Shown here: positions 40,669-49,830 of the stretch, piece by piece | Position numbering within the stretch: position 1 is the first letter of the stretch | Layout: every line of letters begins with the position of its first letter | Assembly (NCBI RefSeq): GCF_029607905.1 | Contig: NZ_JAPHEH010000001.1 | Span: 124,001 to 188,000 of the forward strand | Reading direction: 5' to 3' | Length of the DNA stretch: 64,000 bases | Source: Thiovibrio frasassiensis | GTDB taxonomy: Bacteria; Desulfobacterota; Desulfobulbia; Desulfobulbales; Desulfurivibrionaceae | Program-made: the position numbers and the translations under genes | The notes under the pieces: model-generated | Told to the model about the DNA's origin: nothing | The model's input: only the letters and a program-made list of their open reading frames with translations | Database searches by the model: none

Positions 40669-42336
40669 TCAGGCACCACCACCTTTCTCGCTTTGCAGGC
40701 CAGCGAGAACCCCGGGCAGATGGGCCCGGCAGGCCGCGGCAAAATCCTCGGGAAAATGGCCATTGACCCAGCGCAGCTGGGCCTCGCTGAAGGCACCCAT
40801 GGAATAGGGAAGTTTGGGAAGAAGCGCATAGAGCAACCGCTGCCCTCCTGACTTCGCCGTGATCCGGCTCGAATATTCGATGCTGCTCACCAAGCGGGCG
40901 CCCAAGAGAGCAAGAATCTGCTGGGCGATGAGCAGGGCGCGGTCCAAGGAGGCGCGGGTATCCGCGTCCGCCTCCAGGATATTGCCCACCTCTCCCAAGG
41001 CCATGATCTGCAACTCCCACTGAGAGGTCTGCGCCTTGGGCACAAAAAGCAAAACCCGCTCGTCCTCGTAGACGACCAGGCTGGTGTTTTCGTTTGCCAT
41101 GGTGTCCATCCGCCTGTTGTTGCGGATCGCCTGAAGATAGGTGGGGAAAAAATCGCACCCGGCCTCTTCTTTGTAGCGCGCACAGAATTCCGCCACCAGA
41201 TCCCCGCAGGCGTAGCTCGATACCGGTTCCAGGGCGGCTTGACCGCCATGATGCCAGGCAGGAACCGTCCGCGGCAGCAGGGCGAACTGCTGGTGGATCT
41301 GCTGATGCGAGGCATGGAGGCGATAGCCGCTGGCTGCGAAGTCAAACCCGTAGTTCCAACCCCAGAGGGTGGCGGTGAAGGGCAAGGCAGAGGAGTCCTT
41401 TTCCTGCAGGGCTTGGACCACACCAAGCCGCAGTTCTTCGAGTTCGCGCACGGTCATGGTCTTGCGCGTGACGGGCAAGGGCAGATGCAACTCGGCCCCA
41501 AGACGGAGAAAGGTGCGTTGATAGTAGAGATGCCGCAACCCCCGCATGTCGGCAGCGGCAAGATCCACCGTGCTGTAGCGGACAGCATCATCCGCCATAT
41601 TTGCCGCGTAATGCCCCCAGGGAATATAGCTGTTGCTGCGCAGATATTCAAAAACGTGGCATCCCTGCTCCGGGTCATGATACTCGCCCACGATTTCACT
41701 GCCCCCCTGCACTCCGGGCCGCAGAACCATAACCCTTCGAAAGATCTCGGGCAGATAGGCGTTGTTGACCACCACCTCGAACAGATCATGGCGGAGAATT
41801 TTTGCCCGCGCCGGACCATTTTCGCCTGCTGCGTAACGAAGGCCGACCGGCGCCCCTGATCCGTCCCAGCAAAATTCACAGCTCATACCAGCCAGCGCCA
41901 CCAGATCCTCCGGATCGGTGGACGTGGCGGCCAAGGTCAGCAACACGGTTTCAGGAAGAACAGCAAAACTTTTTTGCACATCCTGAACCGTTCCGGCGGG
42001 CATGAGCCCCTTGAGCGCCTGACACATGGAGACAGCCTTGGGCGGCGGCAACTTGATGGAGGATGGGTTGCGTGCTCTTGGCGCGGCCCAACCGCTGCTG
42101 ATATAGGTAACCCCCCGAAACGGCAGGGGGTTGACGACCTCATAGATCGTTTCCGCCTGCACAACCTGCAGATCGCCCTCGGGGAAATTATCCTGATTCG
42201 AACAGGGGGTGCCATCCGCCAATGCGCCGAGCGGCTCGACAAAATCGTTTTCCCGCAGGTTGGCAACCCGGTATGAAGGCGCATGCACCCCATAGACAAA
42301 CTGCCCGGAAGGGTGGACACAGGAACGTACGGTCAT
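40669..42336 (-). CDS. Conserved unknown with HIT/GalT-like motifs
   Basis: A 555-residue cytoplasmic protein. The start at 42336 follows GGAGGTTTTAT; upstream in-frame codons are not supported. I do not recognise a named family. Near residue 342 is LHASHQQIHQQFALLP, similar in layout to the active-site HxHxx-type stretch of galactose-1-phosphate uridylyltransferase and Ap4A phosphorylase; near 450 is VLLFVPKAQTSQWELQIMAL followed by GEVGNILEAD, resembling the late strand of those enzymes. The N-terminal half is rich in conserved G/N/P runs such as PEGDLQVVQAETIYEVVNP. A nucleotidyl transferase or phosphorylase is possible but unproven. Confidence 0.68.
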   Translation of the reverse strand: MTVRSCVHPSGQFVYGVHAPSYRVANLRENDFVEPLGALADGTPCSNQDNFPEGDLQVVQAETIYEVVNPLPFRGVTYISSGWAAPRARNPSSIKLPPPKAVSMCQALKGLMPAGTVQDVQKSFAVLPETVLLTLAATSTDPEDLVALAGMSCEFCWDGSGAPVGLRYAAGENGPARAKILRHDLFEVVVNNAYLPEIFRRVMVLRPGVQGGSEIVGEYHDPEQGCHVFEYLRSNSYIPWGHYAANMADDAVRYSTVDLAAADMRGLRHLYYQRTFLRLGAELHLPLPVTRKTMTVRELEELRLGVVQALQEKDSSALPFTATLWGWNYGFDFAASGYRLHASHQQIHQQFALLPRTVPAWHHGGQAALEPVSSYACGDLVAEFCARYKEEAGCDFFPTYLQAIRNNRRMDTMANENTSLVVYEDERVLLFVPKAQTSQWELQIMALGEVGNILEADADTRASLDRALLIAQQILALLGARLVSSIEYSSRITAKSGGQRLLYALLPKLPYSMGAFSEAQLRWVNGHFPEDFAAACRAHLPGVLAGLQSEKGGGA

Positions 42337-42445
42337 ATAAAACCTCCGATGGATCACACGGGAAAAGCGGCAAGATTGCCCGGGCAATATAACCGGGAAC
42401 CACTCTCCCCCTCCACAAGAAAAATGGAAAAAGAGTCAACCCTGC

Positions 42446-43684
42446 TTGCCTTTGCCTCGAAATCTGCTACCATGGGAAAAATCCACCCTCTTTTTCCTTC
42501 TGCCTTATGGTGTGTGTCTTTTGATAAAAGCCCTTTTTCACAGATTGCTGCCGAGCAGAAACCGCCCCCCCTCACTGCTGGAGGAGTCCTTCTGCAAGTC
42601 CTCCTGCATTTTTACCGATGTGTTGCGGGATATCGATACCGGCCTCATCATTCTCGACACCACGGAAAAAAAGGTTTTCTTCAAGAATGGCCATGCGGTA
42701 AAAATTCTTGAGCCGCTCCATGCCGCCCAGGATTACGAGGGTCTCGCCGCCCTGCTGTGCAGCGACCTGGATCCCCTGCAGCAGCCGGGGCGGACCAGAA
42801 GCCGGCAGACCATCATCCATTATGAACACCGGGTGCTTGGCTATACCGTCTATAAGATTCCCGGCGATCAACGCCACATTTCGATCTTCATTCAGGACAT
42901 CACCGACCGCCACCGATTGGCCGCCATCGACGAAGCCACGGAAATGATGAACAACATCGGCTGCCTCTTCTCCGGCATCCGCCATGAGATCGGCAACCCC
43001 CTCAATTCCATCAAGATGGCACTCACCGTCCTGCAAAACAACATCAAAAAATATTCCCCGGAAGAAATCGATGTCTATTTCAACAGAATCTCCGGGGAAA
43101 TCAGCAAGATGGAGACCCTCCTCAAATCGCTCAAGAATTTCAGCATGTTCGAAACGCCCAGAACCAGCGATGTCGACCTGGCGATGTTTTTCGACAACCT
43201 CATGCAATTGCTGGGGGCGGACATTCAGGCAAAAAAAGTTGCGGTCCGCATAGACATCGCGCCGGACGCAAAGCAGATCATGGTGGACCCCAGAGCCCTG
43301 CAGCATGTCACCATGAACCTGCTCGCCAACGCCGTGGATGCCATGACGGAAACCCCCAAGCCGCAGTTGCTGGTGCGCAGCCAAAGCCGCGGCAATGTCA
43401 TCCTGCTCTCCATCACCGACAATGGCTGCGGCATGTCGGAGGAATTGGCGCGCGATGTCTTCAAACCATTTTTCACCACCAAACCCCATGGCACCGGACT
43501 GGGGCTGGTTATTTCCAAAAAGATGCTGACCCAGATGCACTGCGGCATAGAGCTGGTCAGCGAAAAGGGGATCGGCACCACCTTCCACCTGACCCTGCCC
43601 AAAAGTGCGAGCAAGGCACCGCGGGGAGATGCCGCCATCGGAAGATCCCGGGAAAACGCGCGTCCTTCCGCTTTCGCCTGTTGA
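42446..43684 (+). CDS. Membrane-anchored sensor histidine kinase
   Basis: A 412-residue kinase. A single N-terminal hydrophobic segment (LFFLLPYGVCLLIKALFHRL) is followed by a PAS-like domain (about 55-160), a HisKA domain with SGIRHEIGNPLNSIKMAL (phospho-His near 180) and an HATPase with LLANAVDAMTE and GTGLGLVISKKM. The start is an in-frame TTG at 42446 with no clear ribosome-binding site; GTG at 42508 is an alternative that would remove part of the anchor. No response regulator is adjacent; the next genes are a heme sensor and an OmpA-type protein. Confidence 0.82.
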   Translation: MPLPRNLLPWEKSTLFFLLPYGVCLLIKALFHRLLPSRNRPPSLLEESFCKSSCIFTDVLRDIDTGLIILDTTEKKVFFKNGHAVKILEPLHAAQDYEGLAALLCSDLDPLQQPGRTRSRQTIIHYEHRVLGYTVYKIPGDQRHISIFIQDITDRHRLAAIDEATEMMNNIGCLFSGIRHEIGNPLNSIKMALTVLQNNIKKYSPEEIDVYFNRISGEISKMETLLKSLKNFSMFETPRTSDVDLAMFFDNLMQLLGADIQAKKVAVRIDIAPDAKQIMVDPRALQHVTMNLLANAVDAMTETPKPQLLVRSQSRGNVILLSITDNGCGMSEELARDVFKPFFTTKPHGTGLGLVISKKMLTQMHCGIELVSEKGIGTTFHLTLPKSASKAPRGDAAIGRSRENARPSAFAC

Positions 43685-43783
43685 AGAGCATGCGGTGTTT
43701 ACGGTACAATCCACCGGTTACCAAGGCTTACGCCCTTTCTGGGCCGGACCTTGCTGAACAATTACACTTGTAAGGAGAGATAG

Positions 43784-44653
43784 ATGGGGATTCGGTCACG
43801 TTTCATGATCATCATGGCAATTATTTTCGGCGTCGCAACCGTGGGCATCGGGGCATCCAGCTACCTGTTCAGCAAGCGCAACGCCATGCTGGAGGCGAAA
43901 AGCAAAGGGGAGCTGATCTTCAATTATATTCTGGCCACCCGGGATTTTTACACGGAAAAACAACGCCCCCTCATCATGGAGGTTTTCGAGAAGGATCGTT
44001 TTTACCCCGAGCTGATGTCCGGCTTTGTTCTCACCCGCGGCACCTTTGACATCTTCAAAAAGAATCTGACCGGCTACAACTTCAAACAGGCAACCCTTGA
44101 TCCGCTCTTCCCGCCGAACAAGGCAGACGAATGGGAGACCCAGCTGATCCGCAAGTTCGCCGGCCAACCGGAGCTTAAAGCGGACGAAGGCACCATGGAG
44201 CGCAACGGCGAGACCTTCTTTTATCTCGCCAAACCCATCAAGGTCGCAGGCAAGGATTGCCTGCGCTGCCACGGTGATGTGAACGATGCGCCCAAGGATC
44301 AGGTTGAGATCTACGGCTCAACCAACGGTTACAACTGGAAGAATGGCGAGACGGTGGCCGCATACGTGGTTTACGTTTCAGTGGAAGAAGCCTTGGCCAA
44401 CGCCAGGAAGGGAGCGATCACCCTCTACCTCATCGGGGCAGGCTGCCTGCTGGTGGCCCTGATCGGGATCTGGCTGTTCATGGACCGCTTTGTGGTAAAT
44501 CCCATTGTCCGGCTGAGCATCAAAGCCGAGGAAATCAGCCTTGGCAAGAATATGGAAGAGAGCGTCAGCATCAAACAAAATGACGAGATCGGTGCCCTGG
44601 CCAGCGCCATCGAACGGTTGCGCATGAGCATGGTCCGTATCCTCAAACGGTGA
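43784..44653 (+). CDS. Heme-c Tll0287-like sensor with HAMP domain
   Basis: A 289-residue membrane protein. An N-terminal helix (FMIIMAIIFGVATVGIGASS) and a second at about 208-230 bracket a periplasmic Tll0287-like (DUF3365) domain that carries the c-type heme motif CLRCH (near 161) in the segment KVAGKDCLRCHGDVNDAP. A HAMP domain follows the second helix (WLFMDRFVVNPIVRLSIKAE). There is no catalytic output domain, so it must signal through a partner. AAGGAGAGATAG precedes the start. The next gene begins 4 bases after it, so the two are co-transcribed. Confidence 0.85.
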   Translation: MGIRSRFMIIMAIIFGVATVGIGASSYLFSKRNAMLEAKSKGELIFNYILATRDFYTEKQRPLIMEVFEKDRFYPELMSGFVLTRGTFDIFKKNLTGYNFKQATLDPLFPPNKADEWETQLIRKFAGQPELKADEGTMERNGETFFYLAKPIKVAGKDCLRCHGDVNDAPKDQVEIYGSTNGYNWKNGETVAAYVVYVSVEEALANARKGAITLYLIGAGCLLVALIGIWLFMDRFVVNPIVRLSIKAEEISLGKNMEESVSIKQNDEIGALASAIERLRMSMVRILKR

Positions 44654-44657
44654 GCAT

Positions 44658-45566
44658 ATGTCAATAGGTAACGAAAACAAACAGACCCGACCTGCAGCCC
44701 GGCAGAATACACCCTTCTCTCTTCTGCTGCTCTGCGGACTGACCCTGTCCTGCCTGCTCCCGCCGCCTGCTTCGGCGGCGGATTGCAAAGGCCTTGCGGC
44801 AAAAATCCAACAGGAACGCAGCCCCATTGCCCGCCGCGATCTGCTGAAGGATGCCATCAAACAGTGCCCGAAAGATCCGGAGATCAACTTCATGCAGGGC
44901 TACAACCTTGAACGATTGCGCGATTACAAGGAGGCCTTGCCTTATTATGTTACCGCCTCAACCCTTGATCCAAAACAGGCCAAAGCCTTTTTCGGCATGG
45001 GGGACATCTACATGGTAACGGACAATGCCCAGAATGCGGTAACTTCCTATGAAAAAGGATTGGGTCTAGATCCCGGCAATAAACGGGCGGCAAAATCGCT
45101 GGAATCGGCACGGATCAAGCTGAAGGCACAGCGCGGCGAATCGGTGAGCTCCGAAGAGGCGGCCACCGTTCTTTTCGCGGAAAAATCCAAAGACCGAGAG
45201 ATCAGCCCCATCGAAGCGACGATCCTCAGACTGCTGATCCTTTTCCCCAACAAGTCTGCGGAACTACCGGAAGAAGGGGGTGACCAACTCAGCATCGTCG
45301 GGACCCGCGCCTTTACGAGCCGCGAGCTCAAAGGCGCCACCTTCGAAGTGGTCGGCAATACCGACGACTCCGGCGATGCCGCGGTCAACATGGCCCTTTC
45401 CCGCAAGCGGGCCGAAGCGGTGCGCAATTATCTGATCAAAAGTTGTAATATCGAGGCGAAGAAGCTGCAGGTGGTAGCACTGGGACAAACGCACCCCATT
45501 GTGCCAAATACCACGGAACAAAACAGAAAGATAAACAACCGGGTTGAATTCAGACGGCTGAAATAG
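44658..45566 (+). CDS. Exported TPR-OmpA protein
   Basis: A 302-residue protein with a signal peptide (FSLLLLCGLTLSCLLPPPAS). Residues about 50-150 are TPR units (FMQGYNLERLRDYKEALPYY; FFGMGDIYMVTDNAQNAVTS). The C-terminal part is OmpA-like: FEVVGNTDDSG near 231 and NRKINNRVEFRRLK at the end, the peptidoglycan-binding signature. It lies in an operon with the heme sensor and ends at a strong terminator. It probably anchors an envelope complex. Confidence 0.84.
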   Translation: MSIGNENKQTRPAARQNTPFSLLLLCGLTLSCLLPPPASAADCKGLAAKIQQERSPIARRDLLKDAIKQCPKDPEINFMQGYNLERLRDYKEALPYYVTASTLDPKQAKAFFGMGDIYMVTDNAQNAVTSYEKGLGLDPGNKRAAKSLESARIKLKAQRGESVSSEEAATVLFAEKSKDREISPIEATILRLLILFPNKSAELPEEGGDQLSIVGTRAFTSRELKGATFEVVGNTDDSGDAAVNMALSRKRAEAVRNYLIKSCNIEAKKLQVVALGQTHPIVPNTTEQNRKINNRVEFRRLK

Positions 45567-45585
45567 AAAGAGCAGTGCCAGAGAT

Positions 45586-45624
45586 AAAAAGGCTTGCTCC
45601 CTCACGAGGGGGCAAGCCTTTTTT
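45586..45624. terminator. Bidirectional terminator
   Basis: Stem AAAAAGGCTTGC / GCAAGCCTTTTTT with a short inner CCCTC-ACGA-GGGGG loop. It separates the convergent OmpA gene and the last gene of the Mgl-type operon (45633). Confidence 0.85.
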
Positions 45625-45632
45625 GCGTGTAC

Positions 45633-46283
45633 TTAACGGGGGAGCAACATTTGCGTCTCTACCCGAAATTCCTTTTCCAACCCTGGGTCCCCTATCTCCT
45701 GGCAGAAAAGAGCAACCAGCTCCGGGAAACGCTCCTCGGCGCACGCCCCGCCCTGTAACCATTTCCCGACGATCTCCTTGACGATCATCGCGGCAATGGG
45801 GCCGATGGCCTTGGCCAGTGCATCCTGAAAAACGGGAAGGGCACTTTTCATTGGCTCTTCGTTCTGGGCCTGACCAAAATCCATGCTCCCCGCCTTTTTC
45901 GCCGAGTTTGCCTGCAGGGCGCCCTCGGGATTGGCACGGACTTTTTCCACTCCCTGGGCAAGTTCGCCAAGAAGCATATTGCTGGTCATGTTGATCAGCG
46001 AAAAATTTGCCTCTGTCTCACAGAGAATCACCAGCGAAGAACCGTCGCAGATCTCCTTCACCAGCACCATGGCCTCGGGAAAACGCATCTCCACGGAATT
46101 GACACTGAGCTGGCAGGAGGCATTCATCTTGAAAAGACGTTGCAGGGAAACCCCCATCGCCTTGAGTGTCTCATGGTCAAAACCGGTGGGCACATAAGAA
46201 AAAACGATATCCGGTTTATCGACAGAGACAAAAACCCCCTGAACACCGGGGAGCATTTTTATTTCCTGTAAAATTTCATCCAT
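45633..46283 (-). CDS. Roadblock/LC7-like protein with extra C-terminal domain
   Basis: A 216-residue protein. Residues about 1-110 have the roadblock pattern: LPGVQGVFVSVDKPDIVFSY, then FPEAMVLVKEICDGSSLVIL and a closing helix INMTSNMLLGEL. The second half is a helical domain (VFQDALAKAIGPIAAMIVKE) with no recognised family. Roadblock proteins act as GTPase regulators or scaffolds for MglA-type switches. It is the last gene of the six-gene operon, 15 bases after the response regulator. Confidence 0.7.
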   Translation of the reverse strand: MDEILQEIKMLPGVQGVFVSVDKPDIVFSYVPTGFDHETLKAMGVSLQRLFKMNASCQLSVNSVEMRFPEAMVLVKEICDGSSLVILCETEANFSLINMTSNMLLGELAQGVEKVRANPEGALQANSAKKAGSMDFGQAQNEEPMKSALPVFQDALAKAIGPIAAMIVKEIVGKWLQGGACAEERFPELVALFCQEIGDPGLEKEFRVETQMLLPR

Positions 46284-46298
46284 GCTACACGCTCCTCA

Positions 46299-47441
46299 TT
46301 ATGCCTGGGCCTCAAGCTGCTGCGCTTCGGCAAGGGCCGGGCCGATGGCCGCAACAATCTTGGTGGGGGAAACTCCAGACTCAACCTCTATTCCCACAGA
46401 CAACTCCGTTCCCGGTATGATCAGCAGCTGTTCGCCTTTCTCCTGACTCAGGATGATATGGGAGGGAAGATGACCATAGCCGAGAATCCCCCTGATTTTA
46501 TCCGCCGCCACGGCAACATAGGTCACAAAAGGCTTAAACTCCTTATTGTCAATGTTCCGCTGCACCCTGACGGTTCCATCCTTGGCAACAAGCACCACCC
46601 GGTTGACACCCTGGACTGCATTGAGCGTCTCCTCAAGACTTGCCCTGCCGCCCTGCGCCAACGCCGCCGCCATGGCCGCGCCGGCAGGAGGCAACGGCGA
46701 GGTGGCGAAATCAAGATCCTCCAGGTGATCAAATTCATCATCGCGCTCTCCTGCGGCCTGAGCAGGCATATCACCCCGCTCATCGCTCAAGCGGGCCCCT
46801 TCAATGAGAATAAATCCCAGGGGAGCGTCAATGGTCTGTTTCCGGTTCTGACAGAAATTGTAAATCTCGATCTCCGCCTGTTCCCAGCTGATGATCTCAA
46901 AGGCGGCGTCCAAGCCGACAAGAGGCTCGGCATAGGCGTTGATCAGGCTGCCGTTTTCGAAAAAAAGCAGTCCGGTGCGGGCGCCGGCCCTTGCCATGAT
47001 GGTACAGGTTTTCCGGTCAAGCTCAAGGAGCTGCAGAAAAGAGGACAATGAAACGCCGGAGACATGTCCTTTTGCGCCTGCGGCCAGACCATCCTTGATT
47101 TTTTGCAGCAGCAGTTCAAAATCGACAGGCTTTTCGATGTATTGGAAGGCGCCCAGATTCATGAGCCGGTCTTCCATTTCCGGGGTGCCGAAAGCGGTCA
47201 TGGCAATAACCGGCACCGAATTGCGCAGCCTGCTCATCCGGCTGACCAACTCGAAGCCGTCCATCTCCGGCATCTTCAAATCGGTGACCACCAGATGCAC
47301 CGGCTGACTGCCCAAGACAGCCAACGCTTCCTTCCCGTTCCCCGCGGTAACGATCTCAAAGGAATCGACCCGCTCGCGGCACATGTCCTGCAAACTCAGC
47401 AAAAACCCATGGTCGTCATCAACAACCAATACTTTTTTCAT
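46299..47441 (-). CDS. PatA-like response regulator with DUF4388 and roadblock domains
   Basis: A 380-residue protein. Residues about 1-120 are a receiver: VLVVDDDHGFLLSL, phosphoacceptor Asp in VVTDLKMPEMDG (near 54), and the lysine in YIEKPVDF. Residues about 130-215 form a DUF4388/PatA-type domain (VSGVSLSSFLQLLELDRKTC; GLLFFENGSLINAYAEPLVG). Residues about 270-370 form a roadblock-like domain (LNAVQGVNRVVLVAKDGTVR; LIIPGTELSVGIEVESGVSP). The start at 47441 is the receiver's normal start; no strong ribosome-binding site is visible. It lies 40 bases downstream of the ATPase gene. Confidence 0.82.
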   Translation of the reverse strand: MKKVLVVDDDHGFLLSLQDMCRERVDSFEIVTAGNGKEALAVLGSQPVHLVVTDLKMPEMDGFELVSRMSRLRNSVPVIAMTAFGTPEMEDRLMNLGAFQYIEKPVDFELLLQKIKDGLAAGAKGHVSGVSLSSFLQLLELDRKTCTIMARAGARTGLLFFENGSLINAYAEPLVGLDAAFEIISWEQAEIEIYNFCQNRKQTIDAPLGFILIEGARLSDERGDMPAQAAGERDDEFDHLEDLDFATSPLPPAGAAMAAALAQGGRASLEETLNAVQGVNRVVLVAKDGTVRVQRNIDNKEFKPFVTYVAVAADKIRGILGYGHLPSHIILSQEKGEQLLIIPGTELSVGIEVESGVSPTKIVAAIGPALAEAQQLEAQA

Positions 47442-47481
47442 AGAGACTGCCCCTGTTGCAATACGATTATTCTTTCCGCTT

Positions 47482-49821
47482 TCATTTGATGCAGGCCGCC
47501 CGGACCTGCAAGAGATCGGTTTGTCCCGCCAGCACCTTGCGGATCCCGTCCTGCTTGAGGGTAAGCATACCCACCCGCAACGCCTCATCCCGGATCTCAA
47601 CGATGGGGCTGTTCTTGACAATAAGCAGCTTCAGCTGGTCATCGACCGTGAGCAGTTCATGGATGGCAAGCCGCCCGAGATAACCGGTTTTTTTACACTT
47701 GTCACACCCCTTCGGCCGGTACAAAGTGGCCCGCTCAATCTCCGCCATGCCCAACGGGCTCAAGGGATGCTCGCCATATTCCACTTTAATCAGCTCTTTT
47801 TCCACCGCATCGGGCGCGTAGGCCTCCCGACAGTGCGGACAGAGCCGCCGCACCAAACGCTGGGCCAGAATGCCCAGCAGCGAGTCGGAGAAATTAAAGG
47901 GATCGATCCCCATGCCCAACAGCCGGGTAACGGTTTCCGGGGCGGAGTTGGTATGGAGGGTCGAAAAAACAAGATGGCCGGTGAGCGCCGCCTCGATAAC
48001 GGTCTCGGCGGTTTCCTGGTCCCGGGTCTCGCCCACCATGATGATATCGGGGTCGGCCCGCAAAAAAGCTCTGAGGATTTTGGCAAAATCGAGCCCGATC
48101 TTGTTTTCCACCTGCACCTGCCGCAGTCCGTCCTGGACGATTTCCACCGGGTCCTCGACGGTCCAGATCTTTTTTTCCGGCCGGTTGACATAATTGAGCG
48201 CGCTGTGCAGGGTCGTGGTCTTGCCGGAACCGGTGGGGCCGACCACAAGAACCAGCCCGTAAGGCAGATCAAGGAGGCGGCGCAACTCGGTGAGATTGCG
48301 TGCCGACAACCCCATTTTCTCCAGGGGCAGGGCGGAGCCGGCGGCAAGAATACGCAAGACCATATCCTCGTTGCCTCCGTGCGTGGGGAGGGAGGCAACC
48401 CGCAGTTCGATCTTGCCCCGGCGGGTTTTGAACTTGATCTTACCGTCCTGGGGCAGTCGTTTCTCCGAGATATCAAGCTTGGCCAAAATCTTGAGGCGGG
48501 AAATCAATGACCGCTTGTAGGCAAAGGGGATATTTTTATAGTGGGAACAGATGCCGTCAATCCGAAAACGGACCGAGGTCCCCTTCTTACCGGGCATCGA
48601 TTCGATGTGGATATCGGAAGCGTTGCGGGCCACCGCATCTTCGATGATCTTATTGGCCATCTGTACCACAACCCCATCGGCCGCACTGCCCACTTCCTCG
48701 TCATCATCGGCGCTCCCCTCAAACTCCTCTACAAGCTCAAGCTCTTCGAAAACATTCTGCGCCCCCTGATCCAGGGAGTATTTCCCATAAAAAAAATCGA
48801 TGAATTTGCTGATGTCATCCTTGAGTCCCACAGCAAAGCGGAAGGGGGCGCCATGGAGTACAGCGCGGATATTGTCCTGCTTGCCGAGGTCGTGGGGATT
48901 ATCGACCAGGACAACAATGTGGCCATCCTCCTGACCGATGGGGATAAAGACATTGGCCCGAAAATAGCTTTCCTTTGCCCCCTGGATACAGGCAGGCGCC
49001 TCCGGCACTTCCGTTTCAACGAACTCAACAAACGGACACCCATAGTATTCGCTGATGGAGGCGCCAAGCTGTTTTCGGTCAATGCCAAAATCACCGAGCA
49101 GAGCGCTGTCCAGCGTCTTATTGTGCTGCCGGGCCTTGACCCGCGCCGCATCAAACTGATCCGGGCTCAGAAGTTTGTTACGGATCAGGCCATAAAACTG
49201 GCCATACTTGGTTGTGCTCTGGGAGAGGTTCGCAAGTCGCTGGGCGGCGTTGCGATAGGAGGGATCAAGGGCGACCATTTCCTCCAGGGTTTTGATGGTG
49301 GAAGGTGTCGAGCCGGTACTTTCATAGGCCAGGGCAAGCTGGTCGAGAAGCTGAAGACGTTCGATCTTGCGCTCGAATCCGCCTTTTTTGCTCGCTGCGG
49401 CTTCAAAATGTTCAATGGCTTCAAAGGGCTTATCAAGCTGGAGACAGCAGACGCCGATCCGGGCATGCACCACGGCAGGCTTGAAACCGGTGGGGAGCAA
49501 GGCCCGTAACTCTTCCACTGCCTCGCGGTAAAACCCTGCCACCATCAACCCGTGGCAGTTCTCGAAACGGTCAGCCTCGGAAACCTTGCCGGCGGTCGCA
49601 GAAGGGGCCCTCCCGGATGCCGCCATGCCCCGTTCGGTTTGCAAAACGACCAGCCTTTCCTCGACCAAATCCCGGAGAATCGGATCGCTGGCGACCTGGG
49701 CGAGCAGCGACTCGCACAGGGCCAGAGCCTCATCCACCAGCCCTTGCCCGGCGTAGAGGTCGGCTTCGGCAAGTTTTGCCTCGATGGCTTCCCTGGCACC
49801 CATGGAGATAGTCATTTCCAT
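47482..49821 (-). CDS. GspE/PilB-type ATPase with N-terminal TPR domain
   Basis: A 779-residue AAA-type secretion/pilus motor. Residues about 15-210 are TPR-like helices; 215-340 form an MshEN/GspE N-terminal domain (GASISEYYGCPFVEFVETEV). The motor has Walker A VVGPTGSGKTTTLHSAL (near 537), the Asp box WTVEDPVEI, Walker B DPDIIMVGETRDQETAET and His box FSTLHTNSAPETV; the tetracysteine zinc site is CPHC and CDKC. It sits in a switch operon rather than beside pilin or platform genes. Start codons at 49821, 49815 and 49803 are possible; 49821 is used. Confidence 0.85.
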   Translation of the reverse strand: MEMTISMGAREAIEAKLAEADLYAGQGLVDEALALCESLLAQVASDPILRDLVEERLVVLQTERGMAASGRAPSATAGKVSEADRFENCHGLMVAGFYREAVEELRALLPTGFKPAVVHARIGVCCLQLDKPFEAIEHFEAAASKKGGFERKIERLQLLDQLALAYESTGSTPSTIKTLEEMVALDPSYRNAAQRLANLSQSTTKYGQFYGLIRNKLLSPDQFDAARVKARQHNKTLDSALLGDFGIDRKQLGASISEYYGCPFVEFVETEVPEAPACIQGAKESYFRANVFIPIGQEDGHIVVLVDNPHDLGKQDNIRAVLHGAPFRFAVGLKDDISKFIDFFYGKYSLDQGAQNVFEELELVEEFEGSADDDEEVGSAADGVVVQMANKIIEDAVARNASDIHIESMPGKKGTSVRFRIDGICSHYKNIPFAYKRSLISRLKILAKLDISEKRLPQDGKIKFKTRRGKIELRVASLPTHGGNEDMVLRILAAGSALPLEKMGLSARNLTELRRLLDLPYGLVLVVGPTGSGKTTTLHSALNYVNRPEKKIWTVEDPVEIVQDGLRQVQVENKIGLDFAKILRAFLRADPDIIMVGETRDQETAETVIEAALTGHLVFSTLHTNSAPETVTRLLGMGIDPFNFSDSLLGILAQRLVRRLCPHCREAYAPDAVEKELIKVEYGEHPLSPLGMAEIERATLYRPKGCDKCKKTGYLGRLAIHELLTVDDQLKLLIVKNSPIVEIRDEALRVGMLTLKQDGIRKVLAGQTDLLQVRAACIK

Positions 49822-49830
49822 GCCGTCCGG

